From assembly GCA_937895705.1 (NCBI GenBank), contig CALBKM010000042.1, positions 1-64,000 of the forward strand: a DNA stretch of 64,000 bases, given 5' to 3'. This DNA is from an uncultured Clostridia bacterium (lineage in GTDB: Bacteria > Bacillota > Clostridia > Lachnospirales > Lachnospiraceae). A program made the position numbers and the translations under genes. This document shows, in pieces, positions 1 to 7,553 of this stretch (positions within the stretch are counted from its first letter, which is position 1; every line of letters begins with the position of its first letter). The notes beneath the pieces were generated by a model. It did not search any database, was not told the origin of the DNA, and saw only the letters and a program-made list of their open reading frames with translations.

Positions 1-70
1 CCATATTCTTTAGTTTTCAATCCTTGTAGTTTACTTTTTTCTCTTAAACAAATTCAAAGTTTCTTCTTTG

Positions 71-382
71 TTAACGATTATACTTAATCCCTGCATATAT
101 CAACATCACTAATCCAAATAAAAAACCTATTGCAATAGCAATTCCTCCCCACATTGAACTCGTAGCACTACAAATAATTCCCGCTAATAATACTCCTATT
201 CCAATCACAATTAGTCCTATCCCGGACAGTTTACAGAATGCTTTTTTATTTTCTTCTGCCACTTTATCATAATGATAACTGTGAAATAGTGTTATTTTCT
301 CTTTTATCCATACCAGATAGCCAAGAACAAAAAACAAAAGAGCAAAGCCTCCTATTAAAATTGCACCTAAGATTTTCTCCAT
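71..382 (-). CDS. DUF3784-like small membrane protein
   Basis: A 103-residue protein with three hydrophobic stretches (about residues 5-25, 50-70 and 76-98) separated by a short basic loop, the size and layout of the DUF3784 family of small Firmicutes membrane proteins. The function of that family is not known. The ATG at 382 follows a GGAGGG ribosome site at a normal distance. It is followed on the same strand by nothing readable before the window edge. Family assignment is from overall pattern, not from a search. Confidence 0.65.
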   Translation of the reverse strand: MEKILGAILIGGFALLFFVLGYLVWIKEKITLFHSYHYDKVAEENKKAFCKLSGIGLIVIGIGVLLAGIICSATSSMWGGIAIAIGFLFGLVMLIYAGIKYNR

Positions 383-432
383 AACATCCCTCCGTAGAAT
401 TCACAGTTTCTGTTCCTTACAAAAGACAAAAT

Positions 433-609
433 TTACTTTTTCCTTTTGTCAAAAATATACGAAAAAATAAAATCGACAATAAATGCAACAATTGCATAGA
501 GTCCTGATTTTACAAAAGAAACGTCCTCATTTTGCACAATTGTTACCAAGGTAATCCCCAACGCAACTGTAATTGATACAAACAATGCCTTTAATAATCT
601 TTCTTTCAT
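433..609 (-). CDS. small two-helix membrane protein
   Basis: A 58-residue protein with two hydrophobic helices (about 10-27 and 36-53) and a basic C-terminus (DKRKK). I placed the start at the internal methionine (ATG at 609) because GGAGG lies just upstream of it; the longer reading from 633 has no such site. It lies just upstream of the DUF3784-like gene on the same strand, so the two may be co-transcribed. No function recognised. Confidence 0.6.
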   Translation of the reverse strand: MKERLLKALFVSITVALGITLVTIVQNEDVSFVKSGLYAIVAFIVDFIFSYIFDKRKK

Positions 610-754
610 TATTTTAGCCTCCGTTAAATTCAAGATTCTCTGTTTTCCCCCAGCAACACAATTTCAAACATCTTTTTCTTTTACAAACTTCAGTATTTCC
701 CCGCCCCACTGCGCGGCGGATACTCATCTTCATAGGGTCCATACAGAAAAAGTA

Positions 755-816
755 GGGGCTGTCGCATAAAAAGTATACTTCCTTTTCCTTTTTTGTTCTG
801 CCGGAAAGACAGTCCC
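755..816. repeat. GGGGCTGTC / GACAGTCCC inverted repeat
   Basis: A 9-nt arm GGGGCTGTC (755-763) is answered by GACAGTCCC (808-816) with one mismatch and a roughly 44-nt loop. It lies in the 634-874 intergenic stretch, just beyond the terminator of the SPFH gene. It could be a secondary terminator stem or a worn mobile-element end; no transposase remnant is visible. Apart from this and the next hairpin I see no gene in the 240-bp gap. Confidence 0.35.
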
Positions 817-831
817 AGCAAAATAGGAAAA

Positions 832-860
832 GGGGCATATCACTTTCAGCGATAGCCCCT
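832..860 (-). terminator. terminator of the SPFH/NfeD operon
   Basis: Read on the minus strand, GGGGC...GCCCC forms a hairpin with a GAAA-type loop followed by TTTTCC, directly after the stop codon of the SPFH gene at 875. It fits an intrinsic terminator with a slightly imperfect stem. Confidence 0.65.
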
Positions 861-874
861 TGCTTTTCTGTATC

Positions 875-1813
875 TTACTGTGCGTCCTTCGCTCCAACCT
901 CAGTCAGCGCCTTTACCATGCCTGCCATACCCTGAATCTCGGACGGAATGATAATCTTTGTTGCCTTACCGTCAGCAGCCTTCTCAAAAGCTTCCAGGCT
1001 CTTTAACTGAATTACCTGTACACTCGGTGCTGCCTCGTTTAAGTAACGAATACCGTCGGCATTTGCCTGCTGTACGCGAAGGATTGCTTCTGCCTGACCC
1101 TCTGCCTCACGGATCATTGCTTCCTTCTTTGCCTCTGCGCGAAGGATTGCAGCTTCCTTCTCAGCCTCTGCCTCAAGAATTGCGGATTCCTTCTTACCTT
1201 CCGCAACAAGGACGGTAGACTTCTTCTCACCTTCCGCAATAAGGATTGCTTCACGGCGTTCACGCTCAGCCTTCATCTGCTTCTCCATGGCATCCTGAAT
1301 TGCTGCCGGCGGAATGATGTTCTTTAATTCTACACGGTTAACCTTGATACCCCACGGATCGGTTGCAACGTCAAGAGACGCTCTCATTTTGGTGTTAATG
1401 GTCTCACGGGAAGTAAGGGTTTCATCAAGCTCCAAATCACCGATGATGTTACGAAGTGTGGTAGCGGTCAAATTCTCGATTGCCATAATCGGATTCTCAA
1501 CACCGTATGCAAACAACTTCGGATCGGTAATCTGATAGAATACTACGGTATCGATACGCATGGTAACGTTATCCTTGGTGATCACCGGCTGCGGTGCAAA
1601 GTCTACAACCTGCTCCTTTAACATTACGCGCTTTGCGATACGGTCAATAAGCGGCATCTTTAAGTGAATACCTACAGACCAGGTTCCCTGATAACCTCCG
1701 AGGCGCTCCACAACATAAGCCTGTGCCTGCGGCACAATCTTAACGCAAGATGCGATTAAAATCAATACTACAAAAATCAATACTACAATTGCAAAAATAG
1801 TTCCAGGTCCCAT
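875..1813 (-). CDS. SPFH/Band-7 (stomatin/QmcA-like) membrane protein
   Basis: This 312-residue protein has one N-terminal membrane anchor (residues 4-22), an SPFH/Band-7 domain (about 25-185, with the typical PQAQAYVVERLG start) and a long Ala/Glu/Lys coiled coil made of repeated AEGEKK/AEAEKEAA units (about 185-255). Such proteins oligomerise in ordered membrane microdomains (stomatin, flotillin, QmcA). It follows an NfeD gene by 38 bp on the same strand; SPFH-NfeD pairs are a well-known functional couple in membrane organisation. ATG at 1813 has an AGGAGG-like site. Confidence 0.93.
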   Translation of the reverse strand: MGPGTIFAIVVLIFVVLILIASCVKIVPQAQAYVVERLGGYQGTWSVGIHLKMPLIDRIAKRVMLKEQVVDFAPQPVITKDNVTMRIDTVVFYQITDPKLFAYGVENPIMAIENLTATTLRNIIGDLELDETLTSRETINTKMRASLDVATDPWGIKVNRVELKNIIPPAAIQDAMEKQMKAERERREAILIAEGEKKSTVLVAEGKKESAILEAEAEKEAAILRAEAKKEAMIREAEGQAEAILRVQQANADGIRYLNEAAPSVQVIQLKSLEAFEKAADGKATKIIIPSEIQGMAGMVKALTEVGAKDAQ

Positions 1814-1851
1814 ATTTCCTCCTTTTTACCCCTTTGGGGCACTCTCTTCTT

Positions 1852-2283
1852 TTATTCCGTTACTTTTTCGACGATTACTTTGACACCGTCCAACGCACAT
1901 ACCTGCACGCGGGCTCCGGCCTCAATCACCGTTTCGTCCTTACTTCTTGCCGTCCATTCCAGTCCGTTTAACAAAACCGTTCCTGTTCCGTTAAAGTTGT
2001 CAATGGCCTCTGTTACCTTACACTGTTCCCCTATCAGGCTGTCCACATTCGTCTTGGTACGCTTGTTGTTGTAAAACTTTTTGGCAATCGGTCTTGTAAA
2101 GAACAGAAGTAACAACGATACCACCAAAAAGACAACCATCTGAATCACCAGATTGTCCGTTATCATTGCCACAAAGAACGTTACAAGAGCGCCGCCTGCG
2201 AACCAAATCGTGACCAGTCCCAAGGTCGCAATCTCAATCACAAGACAAAGAGCAAGAATAATCAACCATACAATTTCCGGCAT
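1852..2283 (-). CDS. NfeD family protein
   Basis: A 143-residue protein with an N-terminal block of hydrophobic helices (about residues 5-65) and a C-terminal OB-like domain (about 80-143, V/G-rich: IGEQCKVTEAI...GTVLLNG). This is the short NfeD1b form without the ClpP-like protease domain. It normally partners the SPFH protein encoded next to it. The start was placed at ATG 2283 because AAAGGAGG precedes it; the longer reading to 2358 would add an unlikely basic leader. Confidence 0.9.
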   Translation of the reverse strand: MPEIVWLIILALCLVIEIATLGLVTIWFAGGALVTFFVAMITDNLVIQMVVFLVVSLLLLFFTRPIAKKFYNNKRTKTNVDSLIGEQCKVTEAIDNFNGTGTVLLNGLEWTARSKDETVIEAGARVQVCALDGVKVIVEKVTE

Positions 2284-2392
2284 AAGAATCCTCCTTTCCC
2301 TAACGCGAGTGAAAAAACTCTTTACCGACAGTATAGCGTATTTTTCCTGCTCTTGCAAGATTCGTCGTAAATTTTTTAAAAAAACTTAAAGA

Positions 2393-3082
2393 TTATAACT
2401 TTTCTCCGTTGGCTTCCTTCACCGCCAGGATAATTCTTAAATTACCGTTTCTGCATCGGAGCTCGTCTAAAAACTTCTTCTCATCGGAACCCGGCTTCAT
2501 CTGCACCGAGTAGGTAAGTTCGTATAAGGTACCCATATTGGTAGTCTTTACCTTTTCCAGTCTGGCTCCTTTTGTATACTCCGCAAACAAATCATCAAAG
2601 GCTCCCGAATAATTCATATCCTCCGGAATCATGATACGAAGCTGCTTTGTGGTATCCTTAAAACAAATCGCAACGACTTTAAAGCACAATACCACAATAA
2701 TCCCAAGAACAAACAGCACACAAAACGCCAGCGTAATGTAACCGAGGCCACAGGCAAGACCGGCGGCCATGGCCATAAATACCAACGAAATATCCTTAGA
2801 CTCTCCCGGAACACTACGGAACTTTACCAGTGCGAACACACCCGCAATGGAAAAAGCCCGGGCCACATTGCTGCCGACCAGTGTAATTACCAAAGCAACC
2901 ACCGCCGGAAGAATCAGCATACTTACAATAAAGCTTAACGAACGTCTGCTTTTCTCCGTAATCAATATGTACACCGCCGCAATCAAAATACCTACCACTA
3001 CCGCAGCCAGCATATAGGACAACGTATCCCCCAAACTGATTACTTCCGCCTGTTCCGTAACTCCGAATAACTTTTCTAACAT
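2393..3082 (-). CDS. DUF4956 membrane protein
   Basis: 229 residues with four to five membrane helices in the first 150 residues (for example 25-45, 53-75, 115-140) followed by a soluble alpha/beta tail (about 150-229). This pattern, and its position 31 bp downstream of a VTC-domain gene, match DUF4956 proteins. They are very often encoded with VTC/CotH-type genes, which suggests a shared role at the membrane, perhaps in polyphosphate or envelope phosphate metabolism (inference). Function is not established. Confidence 0.85.
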   Translation of the reverse strand: MLEKLFGVTEQAEVISLGDTLSYMLAAVVVGILIAAVYILITEKSRRSLSFIVSMLILPAVVALVITLVGSNVARAFSIAGVFALVKFRSVPGESKDISLVFMAMAAGLACGLGYITLAFCVLFVLGIIVVLCFKVVAICFKDTTKQLRIMIPEDMNYSGAFDDLFAEYTKGARLEKVKTTNMGTLYELTYSVQMKPGSDEKKFLDELRCRNGNLRIILAVKEANGEKL

Positions 3083-3113
3083 ACCGTTTTCCCTTTCTTA
3101 TCTATGGTTTCCT

Positions 3114-3902
3114 TTATTCTTCAAACAAGAAGTCCTCTTGTGTACTCTCGTCCGTAATTGCCGCCTCTTCGTTTTCCTTGTCCTCAAGTCCCAGCATATA
3201 TCTCGTGTACTCCGTACCGTATTTGGAAAAGGATTCCGGATAAATCTGAAACTTCGAAAGAAGCTTTGTCATCCAAAGAGGCATGGCATTTTCAATTTTG
3301 ACCTCCATAATCCACTCGTCCTCCGGCAACAACTTATCGCCGTAGATTCCGTAATGTAACCCCAAATCATACCGTCTGGTGGTAATATTCCGGTCAAAGG
3401 TAATCCGGAACTCCTTGTTGTCCTTTCCGAACATTGCCACTCTGTCGTAAGACAAAAACAATGCGGGACGAAGTTCCATATTCATCCTCCTCAGAAAATA
3501 CTGCAGTTCCCTCAGCACCTGCGCATTCATATACGTCTGATGTTTCGGCAGTTCCCCGGATTCCGCAAAGGCATACGCTTCCGCCAGTTTAAGCTTCGTA
3601 CGGCGCTTGTTTACCTTTTTCTTAAATTTTTTCTTAATTTCCAGAAACACCTTGTCCTCCGGCGTTACCACGCCGTAGCTTCGAAGCCTCAGTTTTTCTT
3701 TATAAACCGGCTTTTCCAGCGAACGACTGATTAATTCATTCTGAGGCGTATCGTAATAAATATTGCATATGGTATAAAACTCACCGTCCCGGCTATGGGC
3801 GTCCGGTTCCATATACTCCAACAGACGCTCCCGCAACTTACGATAGCAGGCATCCGTAATCCGGTATTTTTTCTCGTACCGGTTAAACACTTCGATTGCC
3901 AT
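3114..3902 (-). CDS. VTC-domain (polyphosphate polymerase-like) protein
   Basis: 262 residues with the features of the VTC/CYTH-type tunnel domain: EKKYRI near the N-terminus, NIYYDTP, KLRLRSYG, a lysine/arginine run around FLEIKKKFKKK...KRRTKL, and EVKIENAMPLWM near the C-terminus. In yeast Vtc4 these basic residues line the tunnel that makes polyphosphate from ATP. The acidic tail after about 240 is low-complexity. The start is ATG 3902 behind GGGAGG; the upstream reading to 3953 is rejected. It heads an apparent operon with DUF4956, NfeD and SPFH. Confidence 0.88.
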   Translation of the reverse strand: MAIEVFNRYEKKYRITDACYRKLRERLLEYMEPDAHSRDGEFYTICNIYYDTPQNELISRSLEKPVYKEKLRLRSYGVVTPEDKVFLEIKKKFKKKVNKRRTKLKLAEAYAFAESGELPKHQTYMNAQVLRELQYFLRRMNMELRPALFLSYDRVAMFGKDNKEFRITFDRNITTRRYDLGLHYGIYGDKLLPEDEWIMEVKIENAMPLWMTKLLSKFQIYPESFSKYGTEYTRYMLGLEDKENEEAAITDESTQEDFLFEE

Positions 3903-3924
3903 CTCCGGACCTCCCTTCTTCCGT

Positions 3925-3953
3925 ATTTTATCATACTTTGCTTTTGTGTACAA
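3925..3953 (-). promoter_or_regulatory. promoter of the VTC-DUF4956-NfeD-SPFH operon
   Basis: On the minus strand TTGTAC (3948-3953) is followed after 17 bp by TAAAAT (3925-3930), about 25 bp upstream of the VTC start. A plausible sigma-A promoter. Confidence 0.6.
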
Positions 3954-4023
3954 TGTGTGACAAAAGCAAAAATTTTTTACTATTTGAAACTCACCCCTTC
4001 ATAAACGTTTCATCTACCGAAAC

Positions 4024-4052
4024 AAAGGGTCACGCAAAATGCGCAACCCTTT
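4024..4052. terminator. hairpin between pgi and the VTC operon
   Basis: AAAGGGT...ACCCTTT arms enclose a TGCGCA/TTGCG stem. It sits just after the pgi stop codon and before the VTC promoter. It lacks a clean U-run, so terminator activity is probable rather than certain. Confidence 0.5.
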
Positions 4053-4080
4053 ACATTTCCGCTATTTCGAAATCCAATAA

Positions 4081-5427
4081 CTACAGTCTCTTTAACAATT
4101 CCTCGCGCTCTTTTTCAAAGCCCGGCTTTCCCAGAAGCGCAAACATGTTCTTCTTGTAGCTCTCTACACCCGGCTGGTCAAATGGATTCACTCCGAGAAG
4201 ATAACCGCTGACACCGCAGGCAAACTCAAAGAAATAGAACAACTCACCGAGAGAATACTCGTCACGGTTTGCCACCTTAATCACAAGATTCGGTACTCCG
4301 CCGTCGGTATGCGCAAGCTTCGTTCCCTTCATGGCACTCTTATTAATAAAATCAATACTCTTTCCGGTCAGGTAATTGAGGCCGTCCAAATCTATCGGCT
4401 CCTCTTCAATCAAAAGCTCATGGGTCGGAGTTTCAAGCTCCATTACGGTCTCGAACATGGTACGCTGTCCGTCCTGGATAAACTGTCCCATAGAATGAAG
4501 ATCGGTGGTCAAATCCACAGATGCCGGGAAAATACCCTTCTGGTCCTTACCTTCACTCTCGCCGTACAACTGCTTCCACCACTCAGCCACATAGTGGAAA
4601 TTCGGCTCATAGTTCGCTAAAATCTCGATGCTCTTGCCCTTTCTGAGGAGTACGTTACGCACTGCCGCATACTGTAAAGACGGGTTTTCGGCATACGGTG
4701 CGTTAAGACAAACCTCGCGCATAGCCGCAGCACCCTCCATCAGGGCATCGATATCCGCACCGCTTGCCGCAATCGGAAGCAAACCTACTGCGGTAAGTAC
4801 GGAAAAACGTCCGCCTACATCATCCGGCACAACAAAGGTCTCGTAACCTTCCTCGGTAGCGAGCTTCTTAAGCGCTCCGCGAGCCTTGTCGGTGGTTGCG
4901 TAAATTCTCTTTGCAGCCTCTGCTTTGCCGTACTTTTTCTCAAGCACTTTCTTGAAAATACGGAACGCAATTGCCGGCTCCGTGGTGGTACCGGACTTAC
5001 TGATAATGTTTACGGAAAAATCACGATCACCGATTACCTCCAAAAGCTGCGCAAGATAAGTACTGCTGATATTGTTACCTGCGAAATAAATCTCCGGAGT
5101 CTTTCTGACTTCCTTGGAAACGGAATTATAAAAACTGTGTCTTAAAAACTCGATTGCGGCACGGGCTCCCAAATAAGAACCGCCGATACCGATTACTACA
5201 AGCACCTCGGAATCGGAGCAAATCTTGTCCGCTGCCTTCTTAATACGTGCAAACTCTTCTTTGTCATAATCTACCGGCAAATCAATCCAGCCAAGGAAAT
5301 CGTTTCCCGCCCCGGACTTTGAAAGAAGGCTCTCTTTTGCAGCCAATACCGGCTTTTCCATCAGTTCCACTTCATTTCCGCGTACAAATACGTTTGCTGC
5401 GGAAGCATCAAATGCGACTCTGCTCAT
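4081..5427 (-). CDS. pgi: glucose-6-phosphate isomerase
   Basis: Interconverts glucose 6-phosphate and fructose 6-phosphate in glycolysis. The 448-residue protein has the family signatures: GIGGSYLGARA, the sugar-phosphate-binding ISKSGTTTEPA, GGRFSVLTAVGLLP, EWWKQLYGESEGK and the C-terminal LLGVNPFDQPGVESYK. Its length matches the usual Firmicutes enzyme. Of three closely spaced start codons I chose ATG 5427 (MSRVAF), which has AAAGGA about 7 nt upstream. Monocistronic, with its own promoter. Confidence 0.97.
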   Translation of the reverse strand: MSRVAFDASAANVFVRGNEVELMEKPVLAAKESLLSKSGAGNDFLGWIDLPVDYDKEEFARIKKAADKICSDSEVLVVIGIGGSYLGARAAIEFLRHSFYNSVSKEVRKTPEIYFAGNNISSTYLAQLLEVIGDRDFSVNIISKSGTTTEPAIAFRIFKKVLEKKYGKAEAAKRIYATTDKARGALKKLATEEGYETFVVPDDVGGRFSVLTAVGLLPIAASGADIDALMEGAAAMREVCLNAPYAENPSLQYAAVRNVLLRKGKSIEILANYEPNFHYVAEWWKQLYGESEGKDQKGIFPASVDLTTDLHSMGQFIQDGQRTMFETVMELETPTHELLIEEEPIDLDGLNYLTGKSIDFINKSAMKGTKLAHTDGGVPNLVIKVANRDEYSLGELFYFFEFACGVSGYLLGVNPFDQPGVESYKKNMFALLGKPGFEKEREELLKRL

Positions 5428-5493
5428 ACTAAACATCCTTTCTCTTCGGTAATGCATTTCCCGAAGCGACCGTTTCTCTAAACTATTTTCCTG

Positions 5494-5522
5494 ATTATAA
5501 CATGTTCTGCATTTTTTTTCAA
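5494..5522 (-). promoter_or_regulatory. pgi promoter
   Basis: TTGAAA (5517-5522), 17-bp spacer, TATAAT (5494-5499), read on the minus strand, about 65 bp upstream of the pgi start. Confidence 0.75.
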
Positions 5523-5559
5523 TAATACAGCGAAAAAACCGTTGAAAACTTGTCCTTTT

Positions 5560-6543
5560 TTATGCCAGATACTCTGCCAGTACATCATTTAAAAGTACTT
5601 CATAGGAACTTGCCTGAAAAAGCGGTTCCGCCGCTTGTACCATCGGCTCCGCACTCTCTGTGACGTCCGGTTCCACACTCTCAGTAACTACCGGCTCCGT
5701 GCACTCCGTAACCGCAGCCTCTGCTTCTGCCCGATATTCGGCATTCTCTTCTTCCCGTTCCCTTCGTCTTTGCTCCGCCAGACTTCGCGCCTCCAACTGC
5801 CTGCGTTCCCTCAACAGTTCCTCTGTCAATCTTCTCTTTTCTTCCTGAGCTTTTCCCTTTCCGTTCCCTCGGTCTGCCGCTTTAACAGTCCGCTTTTCTT
5901 CCTTCCGGGAATATTTCTTTGCCGTCCGCTCTTTTTTCTTCTCACATTTTTCCCTTCTCTTTTCGTTTCTTATTTCTCTCTTCTCCATTTTTGCTTCTTT
6001 TCTGCTCGTTTTTTTCGACTCGACGGCAACCTCATCACTACAGTTTATCCCGCCGTTTTCAATATGTTCCCGAATACACAACCGGATCCTTTTGCTTTTT
6101 TCTTTTATCCCGCCCAGCAAATCCAACACCAGCAACCCGAATAATGCCGTGCCGCTTGTAAGTAAAAAAAGCAACATTTTCTCCGGCTCCGCACGGCGAA
6201 ACATTGCTACAAGTGTCGTCAGAACTCCGCATAACGCCACCATCAGCAACGACTGCTGCCAAATACATTCCAACACACCGAGACGTATCCCTGCTATTCT
6301 GCGTTCCGCCAACCGGCATTCCGTATACACCGCAGCATTTTTTATTTCCCGGCTGTTTTCCTCTCGCTCCATTAAGTCTTTCCGTATGTACGCCATCGTC
6401 TTATTCTTTGTTCTTTCCGGTATACGGCATGCCTTCCCCACCCCCACATAATAGCCGAACAACAGCAGTCGTACCAGTACTCCGATTCCGGCAACCGCAC
6501 CGATTATGAGAAATTCCGCCTCTTGTCCCAAAAATACTTTCAT
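5560..6543 (-). CDS. membrane protein with charged coiled coil and VTES-EP repeats
   Basis: 327 residues, not assigned to a family. There is an N-terminal hydrophobic helix (8-33), two more helices around 100-118 and 128-147, then a highly charged Lys/Glu/Arg coiled-coil tract (about 175-265). The C-terminal part has a degenerate nine-residue repeat of the form VTES(V/A)EP(D/M) (about 275-305). The ATG at 6543 follows GGAAAGGAG. It stands alone between pgi and the SpoU methyltransferase. A structural or scaffolding role at the membrane is possible but unsupported. Confidence 0.7.
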   Translation of the reverse strand: MKVFLGQEAEFLIIGAVAGIGVLVRLLLFGYYVGVGKACRIPERTKNKTMAYIRKDLMEREENSREIKNAAVYTECRLAERRIAGIRLGVLECIWQQSLLMVALCGVLTTLVAMFRRAEPEKMLLFLLTSGTALFGLLVLDLLGGIKEKSKRIRLCIREHIENGGINCSDEVAVESKKTSRKEAKMEKREIRNEKRREKCEKKKERTAKKYSRKEEKRTVKAADRGNGKGKAQEEKRRLTEELLRERRQLEARSLAEQRRREREEENAEYRAEAEAAVTECTEPVVTESVEPDVTESAEPMVQAAEPLFQASSYEVLLNDVLAEYLA

Positions 6544-6624
6544 AAAATACTCCTTTCCGTCATAACCTGCTTTTTTACTTACCCAGTATACATGCTTTTA
6601 CATTTTTTGGAAATTACATATAAC

Positions 6625-6654
6625 AAAAAAAGCAGAATTACGTCTGCTTTTTTC
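6625..6654. terminator. bidirectional terminator
   Basis: AAAAAAAGCAGA...TCTGCTTTTTTT: a 6-bp stem with an A-run before and a T-run after, able to act on either strand. It ends the SpoU methyltransferase transcript on the minus strand. Confidence 0.75.
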
Positions 6655-6660
6655 GACTTA

Positions 6661-7452
6661 TTATTTCATATTTCTTCTTTTCCGGTAGACTTCATAAACA
6701 AACAATGCGGTAGCCACCGCCGCGTTCAACGATTCCGCCTTTCCTTCCATGGGAATTTTCACAAGACAATCCGCCTTTTCGGCAGCCGCATCACTTAATC
6801 CGTTGGCTTCGTTTCCGACCAGAATCACTGTTTTTCCTGAATACTCCGGCTCGTCGTAATAACATGTTCCCGCCAGATGGGCCGCGTAAAGTGTTGCTCC
6901 GCCGGCTTTTAAATCATCCATTTCCCCCAAAAAGTCCCGGGTGTAAAAATGCGGCACTCTAAAAATTGCCCCCATGGTGGAACGAACCACCTTCGGATTG
7001 TACATATCCACCGAATTAGCGCTTAAAATCACACCGGAAACCCCTGCAGCTTCCGCCGTACGCAAAACGGTTCCCAAGTTCCCCGGGTCACGCAAATCCT
7101 CCAATGCCACCCAGACTCCGTTTTCCTTTGAAAGCAAAGCCTCCTTGTCATACTCCGGGATCCTCACCGTTGCCAAAATCCCCTGGGGCTCCATGGTTTC
7201 CGCCATGGCCTTCATTACATTTTCGGTAACGATTTCATACGACACATCCGCCAACATTTCTTTCTGCGCCGTATCTCCCAAAAACTCTTCCGTTACATAC
7301 ACTTCGTTGATTGCCGGTCTTGCATCCCGTAACACTTCCTCAAACAACTTTCTTCCTTCGATTACAAACAACCCCTGCTGCCTTCGTTCTTTTCCCTTTT
7401 TTTGTAATCCTACGATATTTTTCACCCTTGCATTCGCCGTACTGCTTATCAT
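6661..7452 (-). CDS. TrmH/SpoU family RNA 2'-O-methyltransferase
   Basis: A SAM-dependent rRNA or tRNA ribose methyltransferase of 263 residues. An N-terminal substrate-binding segment (KGKERRQQGLFVIEGRKL, residues 18-35) precedes the SPOUT knot with its three motifs: DLRDPGNLGTVLRTAEAAG, ILVGNEANGLS and VKIPMEGKAESLNAAVA. The exact target base cannot be told from sequence; similar proteins are annotated as 23S rRNA methyltransferases. ATG 7452 has a rather distant AGGAG site. Monocistronic. Confidence 0.92.
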   Translation of the reverse strand: MISSTANARVKNIVGLQKKGKERRQQGLFVIEGRKLFEEVLRDARPAINEVYVTEEFLGDTAQKEMLADVSYEIVTENVMKAMAETMEPQGILATVRIPEYDKEALLSKENGVWVALEDLRDPGNLGTVLRTAEAAGVSGVILSANSVDMYNPKVVRSTMGAIFRVPHFYTRDFLGEMDDLKAGGATLYAAHLAGTCYYDEPEYSGKTVILVGNEANGLSDAAAEKADCLVKIPMEGKAESLNAAVATALFVYEVYRKRRNMK

Positions 7453-7503
7453 CGTTTGTATTCCTCTCCTTGACCCGAATCTTTTCTATTCCGAACGTAC
7501 CGA

Positions 7504-7532
7504 CAAAAACGGGGCTACACATTCGCAGCCCC
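7504..7532 (-). terminator. terminator after the GGDEF gene
   Basis: GGGGCTGCG...AGCCCC then GTTTTTG on the minus strand, 20 bp after the stop of the GGDEF gene. Confidence 0.8.
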
Positions 7533-7553
7533 ATCCCATTTCCTTTCGGTAGA

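Noticed and set aside
614..838. 74-codon minus-strand frame between the small membrane genes and SPFH
   Set aside because: No ribosome site, odd Cys/Arg-rich composition, and it overlaps the SPFH terminator and an inverted repeat.
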